Shown: positions 42,566 through 53,348 of the stretch, one piece after another
Position numbering within the stretch: the stretch's first letter is position 1
How the letters are laid out: every line of letters begins with the position of its first letter
DNA from: WHSW01 sp963722175
Lineage (GTDB): Bacteria > Actinomycetota > Thermoleophilia > Solirubrobacterales > 70-9
Length of the DNA stretch: 64,000 nt
Direction: 5' to 3'
Assembly: GCA_963722175.1 (NCBI GenBank)
Contig: CAVRKA010000005.1
Location: 73,222 to 137,221, forward strand
The notes under the pieces: generated by a model
The model's database searches: none
What the model saw: only the letters and a program-made list of their open reading frames with translations
Told to the model about the DNA's origin: nothing
Position numbers and translations under genes: made by a program

Positions 42566-44014
42566 ATGCCGCTCGACCAGCGCACGAGAAGTCACCGCGC
42601 CGCCGCCGCACACTGCGGGGCCCTCGTGGCCTGCGCGGCGGCGCTGCTGATCGCGCTGCCGACGGTCGCGGTCCCCGCAGCTGCCGGTGCGGAAACCAAG
42701 GCGTCGAACCCGACCGCGCAGCAGATCAAGAAGTTCAAGCGGAAGGCGATCAAGAAGGTCACGAAGGCGGTGACCAAGGAGCTGCCCGTCGATCCGACGC
42801 CGGGCCTCGAGCCGCCTGACTCGCAGCCGGCGATCAAGGTGGTGAGCTGCAAGCAGAAGAAGAAGCGGGGGAACTTCGCGGGCTTCAAGTGCGCCTGGAA
42901 CGCGCACGGCGAGCTCCCCGGCGTCGTGCCGTTCAAGTGCAAGGGCGAGGCCACGGTCAACAAGAACGGGAAGCGGGTGAAACGGCTGGACCCCTGCGAG
43001 AACGCGGAGGAAGTCCAGGCGCCGCTCCTCGCGACGCCACACGACATCGCCTTCGGCTACATCGAGGACTTCCTCACCTACACCGATCTCTGGGACGACC
43101 TCGCCGCGAGCGGCGCGGACACCGTCGAGCACCAGTTGGCGTGGGACGTGCTGCAGCCCAACCCGGGCTCACCCCCCTCGAGCTGGAACTGGGCGCCGTA
43201 CGACGGCCTCTACAACCAGTCGCTCGCGGCCGGTACACGCCCGATCTGGACCTTCCTCGATGCGCCGTGCTGGGCGGCGCCGCCCGGCTGCGATCCGACC
43301 AGGCCGATCAACGCGATCGACGCCTCGAAGGTGGGCGACTACGCCGCCGCCGCGGCGGAGGTCGCGAAGCGATATCCGCAATCGCGCGCGATCGAGGTCT
43401 GGCTGGAGCCCAACGGGCAATTCTGGGGCGCGGCCCCGCCGAACCCGAAGCTGTTCTCGGAGCTCGTGGGGGCGACGGCGAACGCCGTGCACGCGACCGG
43501 GACCGGGGTGCCCGTGTACTCGGGCGGCCTCGCACCGGGCGCGGCCGACCCGTCCAAGCAGGAGTTCGCCTCGTTCCTCTCCGACGCCCTGGCCGCCGGG
43601 GGGATCGAGAACGCGGACGCGATCGCGTTCCACGCCGTCGCCGACGTGCCGTTCAAGCCCCCCAACGACCCGACGGTCGGCTACCTCGGGCGGATGCGGG
43701 TCCAGATCCAGGACCTGAGGTCGGAGCTCGCGGCGGACGGCCTCGCCACTCCCATCGCGATCACCGAGTTCGCCTACAGCACGTCCGGCCCGGACTCGTA
43801 CACCGAGTCGCAGCAGGCTGACGCGCTGGTCTCGAGCTACGAGGTGCTGCGACGGACTCCGGGGGTCCCGACCGCGATCGCGAGCCGGCTGCTCGACAAC
43901 GGGGACGGATCGAAGGTCTCAGGCTTCGGCGTCCTGAAGCCCAACCGCTCGAAGAAGCCGGCCTACTGCCAACTCGCCGCCGCCCGCGGCGTCGCGACGC
44001 CACCCGGCTGCTGA
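42566..44014 (+). CDS. Secreted clan-A glycoside hydrolase-like protein
   Basis: A 482-residue protein with a signal peptide (AAHCGALVACAAALLIALP), a basic, Lys-rich linker (IKKFKRKAIKKVTKAVTK) and a Cys-containing domain to about residue 150, then a TIM-barrel domain. WDVLQPNPGSPPSSWNWAPY and IEVWLEPNGQFWGAAPPNP mark strand 4 with the expected acid/base Glu, and PIAITEFAYSTSGPDS the strand 7 nucleophile Glu. Clan A enzymes usually have Asn before the acid/base Glu; here it is Leu (WLEP), which casts doubt on ordinary hydrolase activity. It follows the RTX-like hydrolase by 34 bases and may be cotranscribed. Confidence 0.72.
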   Translation: MPLDQRTRSHRAAAAHCGALVACAAALLIALPTVAVPAAAGAETKASNPTAQQIKKFKRKAIKKVTKAVTKELPVDPTPGLEPPDSQPAIKVVSCKQKKKRGNFAGFKCAWNAHGELPGVVPFKCKGEATVNKNGKRVKRLDPCENAEEVQAPLLATPHDIAFGYIEDFLTYTDLWDDLAASGADTVEHQLAWDVLQPNPGSPPSSWNWAPYDGLYNQSLAAGTRPIWTFLDAPCWAAPPGCDPTRPINAIDASKVGDYAAAAAEVAKRYPQSRAIEVWLEPNGQFWGAAPPNPKLFSELVGATANAVHATGTGVPVYSGGLAPGAADPSKQEFASFLSDALAAGGIENADAIAFHAVADVPFKPPNDPTVGYLGRMRVQIQDLRSELAADGLATPIAITEFAYSTSGPDSYTESQQADALVSSYEVLRRTPGVPTAIASRLLDNGDGSKVSGFGVLKPNRSKKPAYCQLAAARGVATPPGC

Positions 44015-44032
44015 CGGCGCCGGTCGCCGCTC

Positions 44033-44515
44033 CTACAGCGGCCGGCAGTGCTCGAAGTCGAAGTTGCGGACCGGGCGGGCCGCTCGCCGCTCGAACAGCG
44101 CCGCCCTTCGCGCCCGCTTGCGTGCCTTGGCGTAGCGGTGGCGCTTGAGGGCGACCGCGGAGCGGATCCCGACCGCGGTGGCGTGGCGCTCGCGGCGTAG
44201 CCATCTGGCGATCCGCCGGTGGTACTCGAACGGGCGCGGCAGCTCCGCCACCTGGCGATAGGCCTCGCGTATCTCCCGGTAGGCGCGGATGAAGTGATTG
44301 CCGGCTCGCACCTCGAGCGCGTGCCGGCGCTGCAGGAGCCTGACCCCGTGAGCGATCCGCCGGTTGGCCTCGTCGCGATGCGGCCGGCAGATCTCGTCGG
44401 CGCGCTGGACGAACTTCGCGCGGCCGCTCTTGCCGCTATCCGCGAGGCTGAGCGAGCCCGCCCAAACCGCGACCAGGACGGCGCAGGCAAGCGGGAGTCC
44501 GATGGCGCGTGGCAC
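44033..44515 (-). CDS. Basic helical protein with N-terminal signal or anchor
   Basis: A 160-residue protein from GTG 44515. A hydrophobic stretch (IGLPLACAVLVAVWAGSLSL) acts as a signal peptide or anchor. The remainder is rich in Arg and Ala helices (ADEICRPHRDEANRRIAHGV, AYREIREAYRQVAELPRPFE, RYAKARKRARRAALFERRA) with Cys residues near the two ends of the mature part. I do not recognise the family. It is convergent with the clan-A gene and divergent from the delta-60 repeat gene. Confidence 0.65.
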   Translation of the reverse strand: MPRAIGLPLACAVLVAVWAGSLSLADSGKSGRAKFVQRADEICRPHRDEANRRIAHGVRLLQRRHALEVRAGNHFIRAYREIREAYRQVAELPRPFEYHRRIARWLRRERHATAVGIRSAVALKRHRYAKARKRARRAALFERRAARPVRNFDFEHCRPL

Positions 44516-44595
44516 TGGGCGATCGTACCCTTGACCGGGATCGGAAAAGGTGGGAATGTCCTCCGCACCCGGGCGCAAGGAGACAAGGAGGTGCG

Positions 44596-46812
44596 ATGGG
44601 CGCGGGTCGGACGTTGAGTGGGCTGGCTCTAGCGGCGATCTGGCTGGCCGTCCCTTCGCACGCGCTCGGAGCCGCGGGCGACCTCGACCCGAGCTTCGGC
44701 ACCAACGGCTCGTTCATCCAGGCGTTTGGGCCGGCGAGCTCGAATGTGCGCGCCGCGACGGTTCAGCCGGACGGGAAGATCGTCGGCGCGGGCTGGTCGC
44801 AGCAGAGCGGCACCGATCCGAGGAACCGGGATTTCGAGCTTCTGCGACTGAACGCAAACGGAACGATCGACACCACCTTCGGTGGAGGAGACGGAGTGGT
44901 CACAACGCCGATCTCCGCCGCGCCACAGGACGACACCGCCAACGCGGTGGCCCTTGGGCCGGGCGGAACGATCTATGCCGCCGGCGGGACCGATCCTGTC
45001 GGCACGGACCTCTCCGACATCGCGGTCGCCCGTTACGACTCCTCCGGCACGCTCGACCCCGACTTCGGCGGCGGCGACGGGATCGTCGTCATCCCGCAGC
45101 CGAACATCAACTCCGCGACCGCGATTCAGGTCCAGGGCGACGGCAAGCCCGTGATCGCCGGCAGCGGTCCTTTCGTCGCCGACTCGGACTGGCTCATCGC
45201 TCGCTTCAAGATGGACGGCGACCTCGACCCGACCTTCAATCCCGCCGGCTCGACGCCTGGCGTCAACACCACATCGTTCACGAGCTTCGGCGACGGTCCG
45301 TCCGCCCTGCAGATCCTCGGCGACGGGCGGCTGCTCACGGCAGGGGCGTCGAACTTCGGCGGCGACATCGCCCTCGCCCAGTACACGTCCGTTGGCGTCC
45401 TCGACACCGCCGGCTTCGGAGCCGGGACCGGCAAGGCGACGCTGGCGCTCCCCGAGGCTCAGACCGCGAACGCGCTCGCGATCGACGCGAGCGGACGGCC
45501 CGTGGTCGCGGGCGAGCAGATGAACACCACCGGCTCGTTCTTCCGCGACTTCCTGGTCGCACGCTTCAACGCGAACGGCTCGCCGGACGCGGCGTTCTCC
45601 GGCGACGGCGTCCAGACGACGAGCTTCGTCGCCGGCGACGGAACCAGGGTCGCGAAGGCGACGGGCGTCGCGATTCAGGCGGACGGCAGGATCCTCGCCG
45701 CCGGGGACGCGTTCATCAACTGCCCTGGGCTCGGGTGTGCGGACCTCGCGCTCGCGCGCTACGGCGACAACGGCGAGCTCGACCCGGAGTTCGCCGGCGA
45801 CGGCACCAAGACGCTGGGGATCGGCGCCGACAACGACTTCGCCTACGCCCTGGTTCTGCAGACCACGCCGAGCGCCCGCCCGAGCCGCGGGCCCGGCGAG
45901 GTCCGCGCCGTGGTGGCCGGTGAGAGCGGCAACAGCGACGACACCGTCGATCGCAACTCCGCCGCGGGAGTCCAGTTGACCGGCGCCGGGGCGACGTCGA
46001 CGTGCCGGATCCTCCGCGCGGAAAAGAAGGTTCGATTTGCGAATGGGCCGCTCACATACAAGCCGACGATCACGGCCCATGAGCACAACGAGCTCGCCTT
46101 CACCGTCTCGGTGTTCGTCGACGAGCCCGGGTGCCAGGTGACGATCAGCGAAACCCTCGAGTCTCAGCAGAACTTCGATTTCTTCGGGGAGACATCGAAA
46201 ATGGTCGCGGCCACAACCGCGGACAACGGTGAGGAGGCGTTCACCGGCTTCCGGACCAGCCGATCGCGATTCACCGGGACGCGAAAGAACCAGATCAGGG
46301 CCGAGGTCGCGAGCGGGGAGGTCGCGTTCGCCGAGGCCGAGGTGACGATCTACGACAACGGCTCCGAGATTCAGGACGCGACCGGCGGCGGGGTCTCGGG
46401 CCGCGCGGACGAGGGCAACGGCGGCGGCCCCGGCGCGGACCCGCCCCCGATCGAGACAGTCGACATCTCGCTCCTCCTGATCGACAAGGCCCTCGAGGAG
46501 TTCACGGAGGCGCCCCCGCCGCCGTTCACGGAGGACCCGGTGATGAAGGCCAAGCGCTGCCAGTGGCTCACCAAGAAGGGGGGGTTCAAGCGGGTCAAGC
46601 CGACCGACGGCGTCTGCGACCACCCGGTCTGGATCAAGGCGAAGCTCGGCAAGCCGAAGAGGGGTAAGCGGCCGTTCAGCTACGAGTTCAAGGACGAGCT
46701 GCCGCCCGGCAAGTACATCGCGTATGCGCGATCGACCAACCGAGCCGGCGTCACCGAGCCGAGGTTCACGAAAAAGATCGGGAACGCGAAGAAGTTCGTG
46801 GTCAAGCGCTGA
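44596..46812 (+). CDS. Secreted delta-60 repeat protein
   Basis: A 738-residue exported protein. AAGGAGG lies just upstream of ATG 44596, which gives a clean signal peptide (RTLSGLALAAIWLAVPSHAL). About seven delta-60 repeats follow to residue 450, each with a (D/N)GKIV or DGRIL turn, a SNFGGDIALAQY-like strand and LDPSFG or LDPDFGGGDG; this pattern is a beta-propeller-like surface repeat. The last 250 residues contain a Cys-bearing beta domain (HEHNELAFTVSVFVDEPGC) and end in a KAKRCQWLTKKGGFKRV, IKAKLGKPKRGKRPFSYEFK domain that looks immunoglobulin-like. No known function. It converges on clpC with 12 bases between. Confidence 0.82.
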   Translation: MGAGRTLSGLALAAIWLAVPSHALGAAGDLDPSFGTNGSFIQAFGPASSNVRAATVQPDGKIVGAGWSQQSGTDPRNRDFELLRLNANGTIDTTFGGGDGVVTTPISAAPQDDTANAVALGPGGTIYAAGGTDPVGTDLSDIAVARYDSSGTLDPDFGGGDGIVVIPQPNINSATAIQVQGDGKPVIAGSGPFVADSDWLIARFKMDGDLDPTFNPAGSTPGVNTTSFTSFGDGPSALQILGDGRLLTAGASNFGGDIALAQYTSVGVLDTAGFGAGTGKATLALPEAQTANALAIDASGRPVVAGEQMNTTGSFFRDFLVARFNANGSPDAAFSGDGVQTTSFVAGDGTRVAKATGVAIQADGRILAAGDAFINCPGLGCADLALARYGDNGELDPEFAGDGTKTLGIGADNDFAYALVLQTTPSARPSRGPGEVRAVVAGESGNSDDTVDRNSAAGVQLTGAGATSTCRILRAEKKVRFANGPLTYKPTITAHEHNELAFTVSVFVDEPGCQVTISETLESQQNFDFFGETSKMVAATTADNGEEAFTGFRTSRSRFTGTRKNQIRAEVASGEVAFAEAEVTIYDNGSEIQDATGGGVSGRADEGNGGGPGADPPPIETVDISLLLIDKALEEFTEAPPPPFTEDPVMKAKRCQWLTKKGGFKRVKPTDGVCDHPVWIKAKLGKPKRGKRPFSYEFKDELPPGKYIAYARSTNRAGVTEPRFTKKIGNAKKFVVKR

Positions 46813-46824
46813 GCTCGACCCCGG

Positions 46825-49401
<2,577 letters not shown>

Positions 49402-49541
49402 GTTCTTCTTCCGTCTTGAGTCCTTGTGCCTAAGTTCTAGCTGTGCCGGGGGACGCGACAGCGCCGGGGGCACCATCCACTTCATCGGCTGCTGTCTGCC
49501 GCGGGATTAGGACCTCCGGTTGTCGACGACGACGAGTGGCC

Positions 49542-49547
49542 AGTATA
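49542..49547 (-). promoter_or_regulatory. Candidate -10 box of the clpC promoter
   Basis: TATACT on the minus strand sits in an otherwise GC-rich intergenic region 141 bases upstream of the clpC TTG; transcription would begin near 49535. No good -35 hexamer at 17 bases was found, so the element may be an extended or regulated promoter. Confidence 0.35.
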
Positions 49548-49608
49548 TCGGGGCGCCTTCCTCGTCCCGGCGCGCGCCGTGCCTGAAACCACGCAATAGA
49601 TTTGCGGG

Positions 49609-50856
49609 GTGAGCGCGGGGGCCAAGGAGGACAATCCGCTCGCCGGGTTCGCCCGCGCCCGCGGGCTCGAGTTCGCCGAGCGGACCGAGCTGCCGGCAAG
49701 GGGCGGCCTGCTGTCCGAGGACGACCTCGAGCAGGAGGGCGCCGCCACGGGCGAACTCGCGGAGGGCGAGCCCGGGACTTTGTGCCGGCTCACCTACACC
49801 TACCGCTCCGACGACACCACCCGCACCGTCAAGCGCACCGCCGCCGTCCTCCGGGTGCCGGAGTCGATCGGCTTCGCCCCGTACCTCGGCGCGCGCGAGC
49901 GCTTGGCGATGACGGTCGGCTCGAAGCAGGTCGAGCTCGATGATGGCGGCAGGGTGCTGGCGGCCGACGGCGTCAACGACGCGTGGCTGACCGAGCTCTT
50001 CTCACCCGCCTTCACCCAGTGGCTTTCGCGCAACCCCGCGGACTTCGCCTGGGAGCTCGCGGACGGCGTCCTCTGCGTCTCGCGCGAGGGCTATCTGTCG
50101 AAGGAGTCGGAGCTCGCCACGCTCTGCGCCGACGCCGCCCACATCGCCACAGTCGTGCGCGAGGAGTGCCTCGAGGAGGTCGACTCAGGCCAGGCGATAC
50201 GGAGCGCGGCGAAGGCGAAGCGGCTGAAGCCCCAGGACCAGCTCGTCAACTCGATCCTCGCGAGGACGACCTTCGACAACCCGCCGGCCGACGTCGCGTC
50301 CTCGCGGGCCCAGTTCCGCGAGCTCGTCGTCCATCACCCCTCGACCTACTTCATCTCCGTCTTCACGACGCTCGCCTGGATGGTCGGCATCAACATCATC
50401 GGCGGTGGCATCTACGGCCTGCTGCTCAACCTCCCGAACCCCGGTCGGGCGGTGCTGGTCTACCAGGCCCTGCTGTTCGTGATCGTCGGCTACTTCGTGC
50501 TCCGCCGCCAGATCAACGGCACCTCGGAGAAGCTGGCCGTGGAGGGCTTCTGGCAGCAGTACGCGAACGCGCGCGGCCTGCGCTTCGAGGACCCCGCCGA
50601 GTTCGCCGCCACCCACGCAAAGGCCGAGCTGCCCGGGAAGCCGGTCCGGGTGATGACCGGCTCGTTCGACGGCATCCCCGGGTCGTTGCTGGTCACGGGC
50701 GACGGCTTCACCCGCGGCGACTCGATCGCGCTGGTGGCGGGACCGATGGGCCCAACCGCGACCGCCGAGTTCGACGTCTCCGCTCCGGGCGCTTCGGCGA
50801 AGGCGCTCGACGGATACGCGGCCGAGCTGGTGATGGATCTGCGCACGCAGCCATGA
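49609..50856 (+). CDS. Uncharacterised two-helix membrane protein
   Basis: A 415-residue protein from GTG 49609. The N-terminal 230 residues are soluble, with ARARGLEFAERTELPARGGL near the start. Two membrane helices follow in STYFISVFTTLAWMVGINII and VLVYQALLFVIVGYFVLRRQ. The last 125 residues hold ANARGLRFEDPAEFAATHAK, which resembles the N-terminal ARARGLEF block, so the soluble halves flanking the membrane part may be homologous copies. I do not recognise the family. It is divergent from clpC and sits as an insertion in the conserved block. Confidence 0.75.
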   Translation: MSAGAKEDNPLAGFARARGLEFAERTELPARGGLLSEDDLEQEGAATGELAEGEPGTLCRLTYTYRSDDTTRTVKRTAAVLRVPESIGFAPYLGARERLAMTVGSKQVELDDGGRVLAADGVNDAWLTELFSPAFTQWLSRNPADFAWELADGVLCVSREGYLSKESELATLCADAAHIATVVREECLEEVDSGQAIRSAAKAKRLKPQDQLVNSILARTTFDNPPADVASSRAQFRELVVHHPSTYFISVFTTLAWMVGINIIGGGIYGLLLNLPNPGRAVLVYQALLFVIVGYFVLRRQINGTSEKLAVEGFWQQYANARGLRFEDPAEFAATHAKAELPGKPVRVMTGSFDGIPGSLLVTGDGFTRGDSIALVAGPMGPTATAEFDVSAPGASAKALDGYAAELVMDLRTQP

Positions 50857-50922
50857 TCGGTCCCCCTTGCGGACCGCGTGACCATCCCTAGCCCGTCAAC
50901 CGTACACCCGGAATCCGTCGGG

Positions 50923-51264
50923 TCAAGTCCCTCGATCGGCCCGAACCGCCTCCACCGCTGTCGCCTGGATCTGGCGCTGACCGTACGAGCCGGTGTAAAC
51001 CGGGCCGGCGGCGGCGACCAGGTCGCCCGGACCGGGAAGCGGATCGGGACGCAGCTCGGGGCCGACGTCGATCACCGAGATCCCGGGCGCCGTGATCGAG
51101 TCGTCGCTGAGCAGGACGAAGTGGGCGTCGCCGTCGCCGTCGGGGTCGACGCGCTCGACGTAGAGGACCGTCCCCGACGCGGTCGAGCAGTTTCCGGCGC
51201 CCGGGTCGCAGGCGGGCGGCGCGGCGCCGAGCGCGATCGCGGCCGCGATGGTCGCCGCCAGCAC
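50923..51264 (-). CDS. Small exported protein of unknown function
   Basis: A 113-residue protein whose GTG (51264) begins three bases before the end of lysS complement, directly after the lysS stop. A short signal-like stretch (LAATIAAAIALGAAP) precedes PACDPGAGNCS and a beta-rich domain (SGTVLYVERVDPDGDGDAH, GDLVAAAGPVYTGSYGQRQ) with the layout of a small OB-fold. It is cotranscribed with lysS by position. I have no family assignment. Confidence 0.6.
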   Translation of the reverse strand: MLAATIAAAIALGAAPPACDPGAGNCSTASGTVLYVERVDPDGDGDAHFVLLSDDSITAPGISVIDVGPELRPDPLPGPGDLVAAAGPVYTGSYGQRQIQATAVEAVRADRGT

Positions 51265-51266
51265 CG

Positions 51267-52742
51267 CTAGCGCATCGCCGGGAACAGGAGCACCTCGCGC
51301 AGGCTCGTGGCGCCGGTCAGCAGCATCACCAGGCGGTCGATCCCGAGCCCGACCCCGCCGGTCGGCGGCATCCCGTACTCGAGCGCCTGCAGGTAGTCCT
51401 CGTCGAACGGCTGCGTCTCCTCGTCGCCGCGCCGGAGCTCCTCGGCCTGCTGCTCGAAGCGGCGGCGCTGCTCGTCGGGGTCGTTGAGCTCCGTGAACGC
51501 GTTGCCGATCTCGATCCCGCCGACGATCGGCTCCCAGCGCTCGACCAGGCGGTCGTCCTCGCGGTGGCGCTTCGCGAACGGCGACATCTCGACCGGGTAG
51601 TCGAAGACGAAGGTCGGCTGGATCAGCGTCGGCTCCACCTCCTTCGAGAAGAGGCCGTCGACGAGCTTGCCCCAGCCCTCCTCCGGGCTCGCCTCCGAGT
51701 CCATCGCCGCGGCGAGCGCCTCGCGGGTCGGATGCTCGAGGATGTCGATCCCGGTCCGCTCCTCGATCGCCGCTCGCAGGGTCACCCGCCGCCACGGCGG
51801 CGCCAGCTCGATCTCGACCCCGTCGCGCTCGACCTTGGTCGTGCCGTTGACGCGCTCGGCGACGTGGGCGACGAGCGCCTCGAGCCGCGTCGCCGCGTCC
51901 TCGTAGTCGGCGTAGGCCTCGTACCACTCGAGCATCGTGAACTCCGGGTTGTGCTTGAACGAGACCCCCTCGTTGCGGAAGTCCTTGCCGAGCTCGTAGA
52001 CGCGGTCGATCCCGCCGACGATGCAGCGCTTCAGGTAGAGCTCGGTGGCGATCCGCAGGTACAGGTCGCGGTCGAGCGCGTTGTGGTGGGTGGTGAACGG
52101 CCGCGCCAGGGCGCCGCCGTAGAGCGGCTGCAGGACCGGCGTCTCGACCTCGACGAAGCCCTCGGCGTCGAGCCACTCGCGGGTCGCGGCGATCGTCTGG
52201 CCGCGCTTTCGAAACAGCTCCCGGGCCTCGGGGTTGGCGATCAGGTCGAGCTCGCGGTGGCGGTAGCGGAGCTCGACGTCCTTGACCCCGTGGAACTTGT
52301 CCGGCGGCGGCCGCAGGCTCTTCGCCAGCAGGGTCCAGCCCGTCGCCTCGAGCGAGAGCTCGCCGCGGCGGGTCGCGAACGCGGTTCCATCGACGCCGAC
52401 GATGTCGCCGAGATCGAGCCCGACGAGGCGGTCGAACTCGTCCTCGCCGAGCACGTCGCGCTTGGCGTGAATCTGGATCTTCCCGCTGCCGTCGACCAGG
52501 TCGAGAAACGCCGCCTTGCCCTGGCCGCGCCGCGCCGCGATCCGGCCGGCCACGCGGTAGGCGTCTTCGGTCTCCTCGCCGGTTTCGAGCCCCTGATGCG
52601 CGTCGCGGACCGCGGCAATCTCGGTCCGGCCGTCGAAGTCGTGCGGGAACGGCTCGATCCCCGCCTCGCGCAGGCGCTCGAGCTTCGCTCGCCGTTCGGC
52701 GAGCACGCTCGATTCCGTGGGCTGCTCTTCTGGCTCCGCCAC
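51267..52742 (-). CDS. lysS: Lysine--tRNA ligase (class II)
   Basis: A 491-residue class II LysRS. The N-terminal OB-fold anticodon-binding domain includes RVAGRIAARRGQGKAAFLDL. Motif 2 is in GKDFRNEGVSFKHNPEFTML, followed by EWYEAYADYEDA, and motif 3 is GYGMPPTGGVGLGIDRLVML-like near the C-terminus (EYGMPPTGGVGLGIDRLV). Length is normal. Upstream is greA and downstream the small exported protein gene; the dus-lysS-clpC order is the same as in Bacillus. Confidence 0.97.
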   Translation of the reverse strand: MAEPEEQPTESSVLAERRAKLERLREAGIEPFPHDFDGRTEIAAVRDAHQGLETGEETEDAYRVAGRIAARRGQGKAAFLDLVDGSGKIQIHAKRDVLGEDEFDRLVGLDLGDIVGVDGTAFATRRGELSLEATGWTLLAKSLRPPPDKFHGVKDVELRYRHRELDLIANPEARELFRKRGQTIAATREWLDAEGFVEVETPVLQPLYGGALARPFTTHHNALDRDLYLRIATELYLKRCIVGGIDRVYELGKDFRNEGVSFKHNPEFTMLEWYEAYADYEDAATRLEALVAHVAERVNGTTKVERDGVEIELAPPWRRVTLRAAIEERTGIDILEHPTREALAAAMDSEASPEEGWGKLVDGLFSKEVEPTLIQPTFVFDYPVEMSPFAKRHREDDRLVERWEPIVGGIEIGNAFTELNDPDEQRRRFEQQAEELRRGDEETQPFDEDYLQALEYGMPPTGGVGLGIDRLVMLLTGATSLREVLLFPAMR

Positions 52743-52771
52743 GCGGGCGAGCCTAGACGACGGGCAGCGCG

Positions 52772-53251
52772 CTAAGCCGCTTCGATCTTGGTGATCTTCA
52801 GCTTCTTCTTCGGACCGCGGGGAACGTCGACGGTGACGATCTCGCCGCGCTTGTGGCCGACCAGGGCCTTGCCGATCGGCGACTCGTGCGAGAGCTTGTG
52901 CTCGGCCGGGTTCGCCTCGGTCGGACCGACGATCTGGAACTTGCGCGAGTCGCCCGACTTCTGATCCTTGACGTGGACCACGACGCCGACACCGACCTTC
53001 TCCAGGTCGATCTGCCTCGCGTCGACGACGCTCGCTCGCCGCAGTCGCTCCTCGAGCTGGGCGATCCGCTGCTCGAGCAGGGCCTGCTCGTTCTTGGCGT
53101 CGTCGTACTCGGAGTTCTCGGCGATGTCGCCGAACTCCCGCGCCTCCTTGATCCGAGCGGCGACCTCACGACGCTTGACGGTCGAGAGGTGGTCGATCTC
53201 CGACTTGAGCTTGTTCAACCCCTCTTTGGTGATCAGCGCTTCACGAGCCAC
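52772..53251 (-). CDS. greA: Transcription elongation factor GreA
   Basis: A 159-residue GreA, which rescues backtracked RNA polymerase by stimulating transcript cleavage. GTG 53251, preceded by AGAGGA, gives the usual start (AREALITKEGLNKLKSEIDH). The coiled coil carries AREFGDIAENSEYDDAKNEQ with the tip acidic residues Asp and Glu needed for cleavage; the C-terminal FKBP-like domain has SHESPIGKALVGHKRGEIVT. Longer in-frame readings to 53323 are likely not translated. It lies between dus and lysS. Confidence 0.95.
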   Translation of the reverse strand: MAREALITKEGLNKLKSEIDHLSTVKRREVAARIKEAREFGDIAENSEYDDAKNEQALLEQRIAQLEERLRRASVVDARQIDLEKVGVGVVVHVKDQKSGDSRKFQIVGPTEANPAEHKLSHESPIGKALVGHKRGEIVTVDVPRGPKKKLKITKIEAA

Positions 53252-53348
53252 TGCGTGTCCTCTTCTCGTGTTCACCCCGTCCAAACGACGGGGAATCCCG
53301 GCCAGAAACGCCCGAAACGCCATCCGGGCGCCGGGCAGCGGCGCGGGA

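Noticed and set aside
40215..42650. An 811-codon plus-strand frame overlapping the RTX-tailed hydrolase
   Set aside because: Arg/Gly-rich frame shadow; the other frame has a signal peptide, hydrolase motifs and calcium-binding repeats.
44629..46623. A 664-codon frame antisense to the delta-60 repeat gene
   Set aside because: Arg/Val/Gly-rich shadow; the plus-strand frame has AAGGAGG, a signal peptide and clear repeats.
49415..49421. CTTGAGT near the clpC start as half of an HspR (HAIR) operator
   Set aside because: The second half ACTCAAG is not found at the required 7-base spacing, and no CtsR direct repeat was seen.
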